Shown here piece by piece: positions 8,773-17,260 of a stretch of DNA of 64,000 nucleotides. The stretch lies in assembly GCA_965213845.1 (NCBI GenBank), contig CBDCAI010000005.1, forward strand, positions 744,001 through 808,000, given 5' to 3'. A program made the position numbers and the translations under genes. Position 1 is the first letter of the stretch, and every line of letters begins with the position of its first letter. This DNA comes from JBBROS01 sp965213845. Its GTDB lineage: Bacteria; Pseudomonadota; Alphaproteobacteria; Acetobacterales; Acetobacteraceae. Below the pieces are notes generated by a model that was not told the origin of the DNA, made no database searches, and saw only the letters and a program-made list of their open reading frames with translations.

Positions 8773-9482
8773 CGCGCGACCGCCTGCTGCTGCTGGTCGC
8801 GGTCCTGCTGCTGTGGCAGGCGCTGCACGCCCTGGTCGGCGAGGCCGGGCTCGCATCCCCCGCCGCCACGATCGCACGGCTCGGCGTCCTGGCCGCGCGC
8901 CCGTCCTTCCAGGCCGACGCCTCGGACACCGTCCTGGCGTTCCTCGCCTCCGCCGCGCTCTCGGTCGCCGGCGGCCTGGTGCTCGGCGCGGCCCTCGGCC
9001 TGGGCCGCGTCCTGGGCCGCGTCACGGAACCGGTGCTGTCCGCGTTCTATGCCCTGCCCAAGGTCACGCTGTATCCCGTCGTGCTGCTGCTGTTCGGGCT
9101 GGGCGGCGCGGCCAAGATCGCCTTCGGGGTGATGCATGGACTCGTGCCCGTGGCGCTCGTCACGATGGGCGCGGTCCTGCAGATCCCGCCCGTCCTGCTC
9201 CGCACGGCCCGCGCCCTGCGACTCACCCGGGGCCAGCTCGCGCTCCGGGTCGTGCTGCCCGCCATCCTGCCGCAGCTGCTGGGCGGCATCCGCATCGGCG
9301 TGCCGCTGGCGCTGCTGGGCGTGCTGATCGGCGAGATGTTCGCCAGCCGCCACGGCCTGGGCGCCGTCGCGATGCGCGCGATGGAGGCCAATGACGGCCC
9401 CACCCTGCTCGCGGTCGCCACCCTCGCCACCGCCGCCGCCCTGGCCGTCAACGCCGCCCTGAAAGCCCTCGCGCACCGCTGA
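8769..9482 (+). CDS. ABC transporter permease (SsuC/TauC type), second of two
   Basis: A 237-residue permease, a diverged relative of the preceding one, with an EAA-type loop (ARALRLTRGQLALRVVLPAI) and about six membrane helices. ATG at 8769 overlaps the upstream stop (ATGA). The operon ends here against a convergent gene: no ATPase gene follows or precedes, so the pump must borrow an ATPase encoded elsewhere. Two different permeases suggest a heterodimeric channel. Confidence 0.8.
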   Translation: MTRDRLLLLVAVLLLWQALHALVGEAGLASPAATIARLGVLAARPSFQADASDTVLAFLASAALSVAGGLVLGAALGLGRVLGRVTEPVLSAFYALPKVTLYPVVLLLFGLGGAAKIAFGVMHGLVPVALVTMGAVLQIPPVLLRTARALRLTRGQLALRVVLPAILPQLLGGIRIGVPLALLGVLIGEMFASRHGLGAVAMRAMEANDGPTLLAVATLATAAALAVNAALKALAHR

Positions 9483-9506
9483 GCCGCGACAGCCAGGGTC
9501 CGGCGG

Positions 9507-10412
9507 TCAGACCCGGCCCTTCCAATCCTCCAGCACGTCCCGCAGCGTCTGCTCCCACGGGATCTCCGGGCGCCAGCCCAGCTGGTCCTGGGCCCGCTGC
9601 GCATTGCCGGCCGCCCGCGGGATGTCGCTCGGCCGCAGCCGCGCCGGGTCGGTCCGGACCTCCGCCTCCACCCCGGCGATCGTCAGCAAGCCCTGCAGCA
9701 CGCTGCCGATCTGCCGCGGCTCGCCCGAGGCCAGGTTCAGGATCGTCCCCGGCTCCAGCGTCGCGCCCAGCGCCAGCGCATAGGCCCGGCACACGTCCCG
9801 CACGTCCAGGAAGTCCCGGTACGGTGTCAGGTCGCCCACCTCCAGCAGCGGCGGCTGCAACCCGGCCGCGATCCGTGCCACCTGGCGGGCGAAGGCGGGC
9901 ACCACGAAGGCATCCGTCTGCCCGGGCCCCGTATGGTTGAACGGCCGCAGCCGCACCGCCCGCAGGCCTTCCGCCGCCATTGCGCCCAGCGCCAGGTCGG
10001 CCGCCGCCTTCGTCGCCCCATAGGTGTTCTGGGGCGCAAGCGGCGCCGTTTCGTCGAGCGCCGCCCCGCTGCGGAACGACGTCCCGTAGGCGTCGGCGGT
10101 GCCCACGAACAGGAAGGCGGCGGCCGGCACATGCGCGATCACCGCGCGGGCCAGCCGCAGCGTACCGTGCAGGTTCACCTGCCAGGCCAGCGCCGGGTCA
10201 CGGCGCGCATCCATGGGGGCGGCGATCGCCGCCAGGTGCAGCACGGCGTCGGGCGCGGCCGCCGCCACCGCCTGGTCGACCGCGTCCTCGTCCGTCACGT
10301 CGAAGAATGGCGACAGGACCTCCGCGTCCGGATACGCCGCCGCCAGCACCGGCAGCAGGTGCCGGCCCACGAAGCCGTCGGCCCCGGTCAGCAGGATGCG
10401 CCGCGGCGGCAT
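9507..10412 (-). CDS. rmd: GDP-6-deoxy-D-mannose reductase (NAD-dependent epimerase family)
   Basis: A 301-residue extended-SDR enzyme: N-terminal LLTGADGFVGRHL cofactor motif, an FVGTADAYG strand, the catalytic YGATK and the late DFLDVRDVCRAY segment. It lies 23 bases downstream of gmd. Together the pair makes GDP-D-rhamnose: Gmd forms GDP-4-keto-6-deoxymannose and Rmd reduces it. GDP-L-fucose synthase is the alternative, but the sequence looks more like Rmd. Confidence 0.75.
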   Translation of the reverse strand: MPPRRILLTGADGFVGRHLLPVLAAAYPDAEVLSPFFDVTDEDAVDQAVAAAAPDAVLHLAAIAAPMDARRDPALAWQVNLHGTLRLARAVIAHVPAAAFLFVGTADAYGTSFRSGAALDETAPLAPQNTYGATKAAADLALGAMAAEGLRAVRLRPFNHTGPGQTDAFVVPAFARQVARIAAGLQPPLLEVGDLTPYRDFLDVRDVCRAYALALGATLEPGTILNLASGEPRQIGSVLQGLLTIAGVEAEVRTDPARLRPSDIPRAAGNAQRAQDQLGWRPEIPWEQTLRDVLEDWKGRV

Positions 10413-10435
10413 GCCCCGTCGGCTCCCCGAACCCC

Positions 10436-11419
10436 CTATCGGGCCTGGCGCGCGCGGTGCCGGGCCAGGTCGGCCTCGACCATCTCGGCCACCATCTCGG
10501 CCAGCGGCGTCGCCGGGGTCCAGCCCAGCGCCTGCTGCGCCTTGGACGAATCACCCAGCAGCACCTCGACCTCGGCCGGCCGCAGGAACCGCGGGTCCAC
10601 CTTCACCTTGTCCTCGTAGTTCAGGCCGACATGCCCGAACGCCAGCCGGCACAGGTCGCGGATGCTCGTCGTCACCCCGGTCGCGATCACGTAGTCGTCG
10701 GCCTTGTCCTGCTGCAGCATCAGGTGCATCGCCTGCACGTAGTCCCGCGCATGGCCCCAGTCCCGCGTTGCGTCCAGGTTGCCCAGCGGCAGGTGGTCCG
10801 CCAGGCCCAGCTTGATGCGCGCCGCCCCGTCCGTCACCTTGCGCGTGACGAACTCGATCCCCCGCAGCGGGCTCTCGTGGTTGAACAGGATGCCCGAGCT
10901 GGCATGCAGCCCGAAGCTCTCGCGGTAGTTCACCGTCATCCAGTGCGCATAGAGCTTGGCCACGCCATAGGGGCTGCGCGGATAGAACGGCGTCCGCTCG
11001 GACTGCCGCGGCTCCTGGATCAGGCCGAACATCTCCGACGAGCTCGCCTGGTAAAACCGCGCTTCCGGCCGTACCAGCCGCACCGCCTCCAGCACGTTCC
11101 CGGCGCCCAGCGCCGTCACGTTGCCCGTCAGCAGCGGCTGCTGCCACGATGCCGCGACGAAGCTCTGCGCCGCAAGGTTGTAGACCTCGTCGGGTTTCGA
11201 GTCGTTCAGGATGCGGATCAGGCTCGACAGGTCCGTCAGGTTGCCGTCCACCAGCTCGACATCGCCCAGGATGCCCAGCCAACGCAACCGCTCCCCGATC
11301 ACGTCGGAGCTGGCGCTGCGGCGCATGAGGCCGACGACGCGGTAGCCTTTCCCCAGCAGAAGCTGGGCCAGATAGGCGCCGTCCTGGCCGGTCACGCCGG
11401 TAATGAGAGCTGTCGGCAT
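10436..11419 (-). CDS. gmd: GDP-mannose 4,6-dehydratase
   Basis: A 327-residue enzyme with the Gmd hallmarks ALITGVTGQDGAYLAQLL, SASSDVIGERLRWLG, NLAAQSFVAASW, catalytic YGVAK and DWGHARDYVQAMHLML. It converts GDP-D-mannose to GDP-4-keto-6-deoxy-D-mannose, precursor of 6-deoxyhexoses in surface polysaccharide. ATG at 11419 is chosen because the family motif begins directly after it and an AGGA ribosome site precedes it. It is the first gene of gmd-rmd and is transcribed divergently from the FkbM gene across 130 bases. Confidence 0.9.
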   Translation of the reverse strand: MPTALITGVTGQDGAYLAQLLLGKGYRVVGLMRRSASSDVIGERLRWLGILGDVELVDGNLTDLSSLIRILNDSKPDEVYNLAAQSFVAASWQQPLLTGNVTALGAGNVLEAVRLVRPEARFYQASSSEMFGLIQEPRQSERTPFYPRSPYGVAKLYAHWMTVNYRESFGLHASSGILFNHESPLRGIEFVTRKVTDGAARIKLGLADHLPLGNLDATRDWGHARDYVQAMHLMLQQDKADDYVIATGVTTSIRDLCRLAFGHVGLNYEDKVKVDPRFLRPAEVEVLLGDSSKAQQALGWTPATPLAEMVAEMVEADLARHRARQAR

Positions 11420-11549
11420 CGGGATCCTGTCTCGCTGATACGGAAGAAGGCACGTCGTCGGCCGTGGGTTAGCGCAGGCGGCTTGCCCCGTCCAATCTTC
11501 CGCCGCAGAAGGGGGGCTACAACGACACGAGGCCGCGCCGCACGTCGCC

Positions 11550-12818
11550 ATGCAGAACGAACGCTTCGTCTCCTACGCACAGAACCTCGAGGACGTCATG
11601 CTCTGGCGCGCCCTGCACGACGCCGTGGAGGGCCCGGGGTTCTATATCGATGTCGGCGCCGCCGATCCGGTGGCGCTGAGTGTCACGAAGGCCTTCTACG
11701 ACCGCGGCTGGCACGGCATCGATGTCGAGCCGCTCCCGGACGAGGCAGCCCGCCTCGAAGACGCCCGCCCGCGCGACATCGTCGTCCAGGCGGCCCTCAC
11801 CGACGCCGCGCAGGCCGTCGCGGGGACGGCCACGTTCCATCGCGTGACCCAGTCCGGGCAGTCCGTGGCGCCGACCGGCCTCTCGACCCTCGATCCCGCG
11901 GTCGCCGACGCCGCGGTTGCCGGCGCTGGGGTCGCCGGCGCTGGAATCGATGGTGTGGCCGGCGTCCTGGTCGAGCGCATCGACGTCCCGCTGACCACCC
12001 TGGCCGCCGTCTGCCGCGCCCATGTCGGCGGACCCGTCCACTTCCTGAAGATCGACGCCGAGGGGGCGGAGGCCGCCGTCCTCGGGGGCGCCGACTTCGC
12101 CGCCTGCCGCCCCTGGATCGTCCTGGTGGAGGCTACCGCACCGGGCTCCGGCGAAGGCACCGCCGCCGCCTGGGAGCCCGGGCTCCTGGCCGCCCGCTAC
12201 GACCTCGTCTGGTTCGACGGCCTGAACCGCTTCTACCTCGCCCGGGAACACGCAGACCTCGCCCGCCACTTCACCGTCCAGCCCAACGTCTGGGACGACT
12301 ACCGGGTCGACGATCCCGCCGGCCGCGCCAGGATCGAGGCCGCGGAGGCCCAGGCCTACACCGACCGCATGGCCCTGGCCGTCCTGCGGAAGGAGGCGAT
12401 CAGGCTGGCGAGCCTCGCCCCCTCGTCGCCCACCCCTCCTTCGTCGCCGCACCCCCCACCATCTCCGCCTGTCTCGTCGCCCAGCCCCGCGGACACGACC
12501 CGCCCGGGCGCCAAACGCCGCCTCGTTCAGGCGGTCTACCGCGTCCTGCGCCCCTTGCTGCGCCCCATCCTGTGGCGGGGGCGCCAGTTCCTGGTCGGCG
12601 ACATCCGGCGGGAGCTGTTCGAACTCGGTCAGCGGCAGGACCTTCTGCTGGCCCAGGCCGGGGCCCGCGTGCCCAGCCTCGGCTCGACCGATGCCGACAT
12701 GGTCGGCGCCATGGAACGGCTGCTGCTCACCCTGGCGCTCGAGCAGGGCCGGACCGGCACGGTGCCGCCCGCCCCGGCCCCTGCGGCCGCCCTTCCAAAT
12801 GCCGGGATCGATGGCTAA
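11550..12818 (+). CDS. FkbM family methyltransferase with low-complexity inserts
   Basis: A 422-residue protein. The first ~240 residues are an FkbM-type SAM-dependent methyltransferase: SYAQNLEDVMLWRAL, YIDVGAADPVALSVTKAFYD, then IDVEPLPDEAARL, then VHFLKIDAEGAEAAVLGGAD. The methyltransferase domain is interrupted by an Ala/Gly/Val repeat (AVAGAGVAGAGIDGVAG) and followed by a Pro/Ser-rich linker and a helical tail. FkbM proteins O-methylate sugars of exported glycans, which fits the adjacent gmd-rmd genes. The linker and tail have no assigned function. Confidence 0.8.
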   Translation: MQNERFVSYAQNLEDVMLWRALHDAVEGPGFYIDVGAADPVALSVTKAFYDRGWHGIDVEPLPDEAARLEDARPRDIVVQAALTDAAQAVAGTATFHRVTQSGQSVAPTGLSTLDPAVADAAVAGAGVAGAGIDGVAGVLVERIDVPLTTLAAVCRAHVGGPVHFLKIDAEGAEAAVLGGADFAACRPWIVLVEATAPGSGEGTAAAWEPGLLAARYDLVWFDGLNRFYLAREHADLARHFTVQPNVWDDYRVDDPAGRARIEAAEAQAYTDRMALAVLRKEAIRLASLAPSSPTPPSSPHPPPSPPVSSPSPADTTRPGAKRRLVQAVYRVLRPLLRPILWRGRQFLVGDIRRELFELGQRQDLLLAQAGARVPSLGSTDADMVGAMERLLLTLALEQGRTGTVPPAPAPAAALPNAGIDG

Positions 12819-12849
12819 TTTACCGGTAGCCACCCCGGGGACTGCCGTC

Positions 12850-13995
12850 ATGCCGCGTCTCGTCGCAGCCCTGCAGCGTGCGATCGCATCGCTGATCGTC
12901 GAACTGATCCTCACCCTGGGCACCGCCCTGGTCATCGCCACGGCCGGGGTTCCGCAACCGGCGCACGCGGCCGACCGCGTCGTCAACGTCTACAATTGGA
13001 CCGACTACATCGACCCCGCCGTCCTGGAACGCTTCACCGCGGAAACCGGCATCCGTGTGCAGTACGACGTCTATGACAGCCTGGAGACGCTCGAGGGCAA
13101 GCTCCTCGCCGGCCGCTCCGGCTACGACATCGTCGTTCCCACCAGCGAGCCCACCTTCGCCCGGCTGATCGCCGCCGGCGCCCTCCAGCCGCTCGACCGG
13201 GTCCGCGTGCCGAACCTCGCCCGCCTCGACCCCAAGCTGATGGCCCTGGTGGCCAGCAGCGACCCCGGCAACCGGTTCGGCGCCATCTACCTGTGGGGCA
13301 CGATCGGGATGGGAATCGTGCCCGCCCTGGTGGCCCCGTTGGCGCCCGACGCCCCGCTCGACAGCTGGGACCTTCTGCTCAAGCCCGAGAACGCCAGGCG
13401 CCTCGCCCCCTGCGGCATCTCGATGATGGACAGCGCCACCGACACCATCCCCACGCTGTTGCGCTACCTGGGCCACGATCCCGGCAGCACCGACGCCAAG
13501 GACCTCTCCGAGGTCGAGAAGACCCTGATGGCGATCCGGCCCTACATCCGCACCTTCGCCTCGGGCGGCGCCGTGGAGGCATTGGCCGGTGGCCAGACCT
13601 GCCTTGCCATGACCTATTCGGGCGACGTGATCCAGGCCGCGGTCCGCGCCCGGGAGGCCGGGCAGAAGCCCGTCCGCTACGTCGCCCCTGCCGCCTTCGC
13701 CGAACTCTCGTTCGACATGCTCGCTGTCCCGAAAGATGCGCCGCATGCGGTCGAGGCCATGCAGCTGATCGACTTCCTGCTGCGCCCCGAGACCATGGCC
13801 GCCATCACCAACAAGGTCCATTACGCCAACGCCGTCCCGGCCAGCCTGCCCGCCATCGACCCGGCCATCCGCGACGACCGCAGCGTCTACCCGCCCGACG
13901 ACGCCGTGGCCCGCGCGTTCACCGCCAAGGCCGTGCCGCAGGCCGCCGAGCGGGCCCGCACGCGCATGTGGGCCCGGTTCAAGGCCGGCGGCTGA
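12850..13995 (+). CDS. polyamine ABC transporter substrate-binding protein (PotF/PotD-like)
   Basis: A 381-residue periplasmic protein. The signal peptide runs from MPRLVAALQRAIASLIVEL to a cleavage site near AHAAD. The mature start RVVNVYNWTDYIDPAVLERF is the hallmark of PotD/PotF spermidine/putrescine-binding proteins; CGISMMDSATDTIPTLLRYL is another family segment. ATG at 12850 gives a sensible signal peptide; an in-frame ATG at 12811 would overlap the previous gene. It is the first gene of a binding protein, ATPase, permease, permease operon. Confidence 0.9.
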   Translation: MPRLVAALQRAIASLIVELILTLGTALVIATAGVPQPAHAADRVVNVYNWTDYIDPAVLERFTAETGIRVQYDVYDSLETLEGKLLAGRSGYDIVVPTSEPTFARLIAAGALQPLDRVRVPNLARLDPKLMALVASSDPGNRFGAIYLWGTIGMGIVPALVAPLAPDAPLDSWDLLLKPENARRLAPCGISMMDSATDTIPTLLRYLGHDPGSTDAKDLSEVEKTLMAIRPYIRTFASGGAVEALAGGQTCLAMTYSGDVIQAAVRAREAGQKPVRYVAPAAFAELSFDMLAVPKDAPHAVEAMQLIDFLLRPETMAAITNKVHYANAVPASLPAIDPAIRDDRSVYPPDDAVARAFTAKAVPQAAERARTRMWARFKAGG

Positions 13996-13999
13996 CGCC

Positions 14000-15088
14000 T
14001 TGGCGGACCCCTCCGCAGGCGAGCTTCGTATCGAGCGGCTCGTGGTCCGCTACGGGCCCGTCATGGCGCTCGATGGCCTCGACCTCACCATCGCCGGCGG
14101 CGAGATGTTCGTGCTGCTCGGCGGCTCCGGCAGCGGCAAGACGACCCTGCTGCGCTGCCTCGGCGGCTTCATCGCCCCCGATTCCGGCCGCGTGATCCTG
14201 GGCGGGCACGATGTCACCCGGCTGCCGCCGCACCGCCGCCCGGTCAACACCACCTTCCAGTCCTACGCGCTGTTCCCCCACATGTCGGTCGCAGACAACG
14301 TCGCCTTCGGCCTGCGCCGCCAGGGCGTGCCCAAGCCCGAGATCGCCGCCCGCGTCGCCGCCCTGCTCGCCCTCGTCCGCCTGCAGGACTTCGCCGCCCG
14401 CCGCCCCGATGCGCTCAGCGGCGGACAGCGCCAGCGCGTGGCCCTCGCCCGCGCGCTCGCCCCCCAGCCCCGCCTTCTGCTGCTCGACGAACCCATGTCC
14501 GCCCTCGACCGCAACCTGCGCGAACAGACCCGGCAGGAGCTGCTCCGCGTCCAGCGCGAAACCGGCACCACCTTCGTCCTGGTCACCCACGACCAGGACG
14601 AGGCGCTGGCCATGGCCACCCGCATCGGCCTGCTCCACGGCGGCCGCCTCGTCCAGGTCGGCACCCCGGCCCAGGTCTACGAGCAGCCCGCCACCCGCTT
14701 CGTCGCCACCTTCATGGGCGGCGCCAACATCCTCTCGGGCACCGTCGGCCAGGCCGGGCCCGACGCCGTGGTCGAGGTGCCCGGCATCGGCCCCGTCCAG
14801 GCGCGCGGGAGCACCCCGGCGGCTGTGGGCGCGACCATCCACCTGGCCATCCGCCCCGAACGCATGGCCCTGAACGGCGCCGGCCTGACCGGCCCCAATC
14901 GGGCGGCGGCCCGCGTCGCCGACGTGGCGTATCGCGGCGACGCGCTCCACGTCTCGGTCCTGCTGCCCGACGGCACCCGCATCGCCATCCTGCAGCCACT
15001 GCACAACGGGCTGGGCGCCTTGCCGCAACCGGGCGACCTCGTCGGCGTCACCTGGCCGCCCGAGGCCTGCGTCCTTCTGCCAGAATGA
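14000..15088 (+). CDS. polyamine ABC transporter ATP-binding protein (PotA/PotG-like)
   Basis: A 362-residue ATPase: Walker A GGSGSGKTT at residues 41-49, Q-loop TTFQSYALFPHMSV, signature LSGGQRQRVALARAL, Walker B LLLLDEPMSALD, H-loop LVTHDQDEALAM, and a C-terminal TOBE-type domain. It powers uptake through the two following permeases. The start is TTG at 14000, four bases after the binding-protein stop; no better start precedes the conserved region. Confidence 0.9.
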   Translation: MADPSAGELRIERLVVRYGPVMALDGLDLTIAGGEMFVLLGGSGSGKTTLLRCLGGFIAPDSGRVILGGHDVTRLPPHRRPVNTTFQSYALFPHMSVADNVAFGLRRQGVPKPEIAARVAALLALVRLQDFAARRPDALSGGQRQRVALARALAPQPRLLLLDEPMSALDRNLREQTRQELLRVQRETGTTFVLVTHDQDEALAMATRIGLLHGGRLVQVGTPAQVYEQPATRFVATFMGGANILSGTVGQAGPDAVVEVPGIGPVQARGSTPAAVGATIHLAIRPERMALNGAGLTGPNRAAARVADVAYRGDALHVSVLLPDGTRIAILQPLHNGLGALPQPGDLVGVTWPPEACVLLPE

Positions 15089-15918
15089 GTCCCGCCCTTC
15101 GCCGGGCGGCTGTCCTCGTCCCCCTCTGGGCCTGGCTCCTGGTCTCCGTCCTGCTGCCGCTGGCTATCGTCGTCGCCCTGTCGTTCAGCACCAGCGTCGC
15201 CGGCGTGCCCCCCTACACGCCCCTGCTGCATCAGCCCGACCTCGGCAACTTCGCGGCCCTCGGGGAAGACGGCTTCTATCTCCGGGCCGGGCTCCGCAGC
15301 CTCGAGATCGCCGGCATCGCCACCGCGATCTGCCTGCTGCTCGGCTACCCCATGGCGCTGGCCATCGCCCGGGCAAGCGAACGCCGCCGCGGCCTGCTGC
15401 TCCTGCTCGTCATGCTGCCGTTCTGGACCGGCTTCCTGCTGCGCGTCACCGCCTGGATCGGCCTGCTGCGCGACGGCGGCTGGGTGAACGCCGCACTCGG
15501 CCTGCTCGGCCTGGGCCCCGTCAGCCTGATGTACACCGACTTCGCCATGTATATCGGCATTGCCTACGCCTACCTGCCGTTCATGATCCTGCCCCTCGTC
15601 GCCCGCCTCTCCCGCCGCGACCCGGCACTCGAGGAAGCCGCGGCCGACCTCGGCGCCTCGCCCGCCGTCGCCTTCTGGACCGTCACCTGGCCGCTGTCGC
15701 TGCCCGGCGTCGCCGCCGGCATCGCCCTCGTCTTCATCCCCGCCGTCGGCGAGTACGTCATCCCCGAGCTGCTCGGCGGCCCCGGCGCACAAACCATCGG
15801 CCGCGCGCTGTGGAACGAGTTCTTCGCCAACCGCGACTGGCCCATGGCCGCCGCCGTCGCCACCGCGCTGCTCGCCGCCCTGCTGGTCCCCATGATCCTG
15901 CTGCGGGCCCGGGAATGA
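15085..15918 (+). CDS. polyamine ABC transporter permease (PotB/PotH-like)
   Basis: A 277-residue inner-membrane permease with six hydrophobic helices and the EAA loop EEAAADLGASPAVAFWTVTW. The segment VFIPAVGEYVIPELLGG is typical of PotB/PotH. ATG overlaps the ATPase stop (ATGA). Confidence 0.9.
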   Translation: MSPALRRAAVLVPLWAWLLVSVLLPLAIVVALSFSTSVAGVPPYTPLLHQPDLGNFAALGEDGFYLRAGLRSLEIAGIATAICLLLGYPMALAIARASERRRGLLLLLVMLPFWTGFLLRVTAWIGLLRDGGWVNAALGLLGLGPVSLMYTDFAMYIGIAYAYLPFMILPLVARLSRRDPALEEAAADLGASPAVAFWTVTWPLSLPGVAAGIALVFIPAVGEYVIPELLGGPGAQTIGRALWNEFFANRDWPMAAAVATALLAALLVPMILLRARE

Positions 15919-16727
15919 GGCGTGGCCGGCTGCCCACCGGCGCGCTGGTGCTCGGCTACGCCTTTCTCTATGTGCCGATCGCGCTGCTGGTCGCCACCAG
16001 CTTCAACCCGTCGCGCCTGACCACGGTGCTGAGCGGGGTCTCGCTGCGCTGGTACGCGGCACTCTGGGCCGACGGCCCGCTGCTGCAGGCCGCCTGGCTG
16101 TCGCTGCGCATCGCCGCGCTCTCGGCCACCGTCGCCACCTGTCTCGGCCTGGCTGCCGGCACCGCCCTCGCCCGCTTCGGCGCATTCCGGGGCAGGGGCG
16201 CTTTCGCGGCACTCCTCGGGGCCCGCCTCGTCCTCCCCGACGTGCTGGTCGGGCTCTCGCTGCTGCTGCTGTTCGTGCAGATGGAACAGGCGATCGGCTG
16301 GCCCGAAGGCCGCGGGGCCCTGACCATCACCCTCGCCCACGTCTCGGTCAGCCTGTCCTACGTCGCCGTCGTCGTCGAAGCCCGCCTGCGTGGCGCCGGG
16401 ACCGAGCTCGAGGACGCCGCCATGGACCTCGGCGCCAGCCCGTTCCGCGCCTTCCTGCTCGTCACCCTGCCGCTCGCCGCCCCGGCGCTTGTCGCCGGGT
16501 GGCTGCTCGCCTTCACCCTCTCGCTCGATGACCTCGTCGTCGCCACCTTCGTCTCCGGCCCCGGCGCCAGCACCCTGCCCATGGTCGTCTTCTCCGCCCT
16601 CAAACTCGGCGTCACCCCCGAGATCAACGCTCTCGCCACCGTCATCCTCCTCCTCGTCTCCACCGCCCTGTTCGGCGCCTGGTGGTTCCAGGGAAGGAGG
16701 AGGGGCGAGAGGGGTGGCACCGAATGA
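15915..16727 (+). CDS. polyamine ABC transporter permease (PotC/PotI-like)
   Basis: A 270-residue permease starting at an ATGA overlap. It has six hydrophobic helices, an EAA loop (EDAAMDLGASPFRAFLLVTL) and the family segment AFTLSLDDLVVATFVSGPG characteristic of PotC/PotI. It completes a full four-gene importer for putrescine/spermidine or a related compound. Its end overlaps the start of a broken brnT. Confidence 0.9.
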   Translation: MRRGRLPTGALVLGYAFLYVPIALLVATSFNPSRLTTVLSGVSLRWYAALWADGPLLQAAWLSLRIAALSATVATCLGLAAGTALARFGAFRGRGAFAALLGARLVLPDVLVGLSLLLLFVQMEQAIGWPEGRGALTITLAHVSVSLSYVAVVVEARLRGAGTELEDAAMDLGASPFRAFLLVTLPLAAPALVAGWLLAFTLSLDDLVVATFVSGPGASTLPMVVFSALKLGVTPEINALATVILLLVSTALFGAWWFQGRRRGERGGTE

Positions 16728-16932
16728 CGGCCCGTTGGATCTGGTATCCCCAGAAGGCAGCCCGCAACTTCGCCAAGCACGGCGTCCGGTTCGAGGCAGC
16801 CGTCGAGGCGCTGCTCGATCCCTTGCACGTCGTCGCGCAGGACGGGTATCCGGGCTCGCCATCGAACCGATCATCTCGGCCCGGAAGGCAAGCCGTCGGG
16901 AAAGGACGATCTATGAGGAGGGTGGAGACTGA
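16724..16932 (+). pseudogene. brnT: broken BrnT-type RNase toxin
   Basis: The first ~37 codons encode a recognisable BrnT N-terminus (ARNFAKHGVRFEAAVEALLD). At about 16858-16861 the match jumps to the next reading frame, where IEPIISARKASRRERTIYEE is the normal BrnT C-terminus, ending at 16932. About 25 family residues expected between these parts, including the central strands, are missing. The gene therefore carries a small deletion that also shifts frame, and no full-length toxin can be made. BrnT is normally a ~90-residue RNase (RelE-like fold) neutralised by BrnA. Confidence 0.75.
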
Positions 16933-17197
16933 GCCGTCGCCGGGTCAGAGGCTCGTTGCGTTGGAAGCGTTGGCCGCCTTGCCGGACGATGCCATCGATT
17001 TCAGCGGTATCCCCGAGATCATGGAGAGCAAGGGCTTCGTCCGCGGCCACCGGTCCGTAACGCCGCTGCATGAGGTCGTCCTGACGATCGATGCCGACGT
17101 GGTCGAGTACTTCGAGAGGGACGGCGCCGGGCGGGAGGCCAGGATGGCCGAAGTGCTGCGCCACTGGGTGGCTGCCCGAAAGCGCGAGACCGCATGA
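16913..17197 (+). CDS. brnA: BrnA-type antitoxin
   Basis: A 94-residue protein starting inside the end of the broken brnT, as in normal brnTA operons. The C-terminal half (HEVVLTIDADVVEYFERDG, then ARMAEVLRHWV) is the ribbon-helix-helix DNA-binding domain of BrnA/DUF4415. The N-terminal half (LPDDAIDFSGIPEIME) is the acidic toxin-binding segment. It would normally bind BrnT and repress the operon. It appears intact although its toxin is broken. The same frame also continues upstream from 16724, so a read-through fusion with the BrnT N-terminus is formally possible. Confidence 0.75.
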   Translation: MRRVETEPSPGQRLVALEALAALPDDAIDFSGIPEIMESKGFVRGHRSVTPLHEVVLTIDADVVEYFERDGAGREARMAEVLRHWVAARKRETA

Positions 17198-17260
17198 CGG
17201 TTGTGCCCCCGCTGCCCCCGGCCTAGGGTGCGCGCCGTCTTCGACCGCCGAAAGCACCCC

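Noticed and set aside
9980..12829. 949-codon open frame on the plus strand
   Set aside because: Overlaps gmd-rmd antisense and FkbM in another frame; Arg/Pro/His-rich text without motifs.
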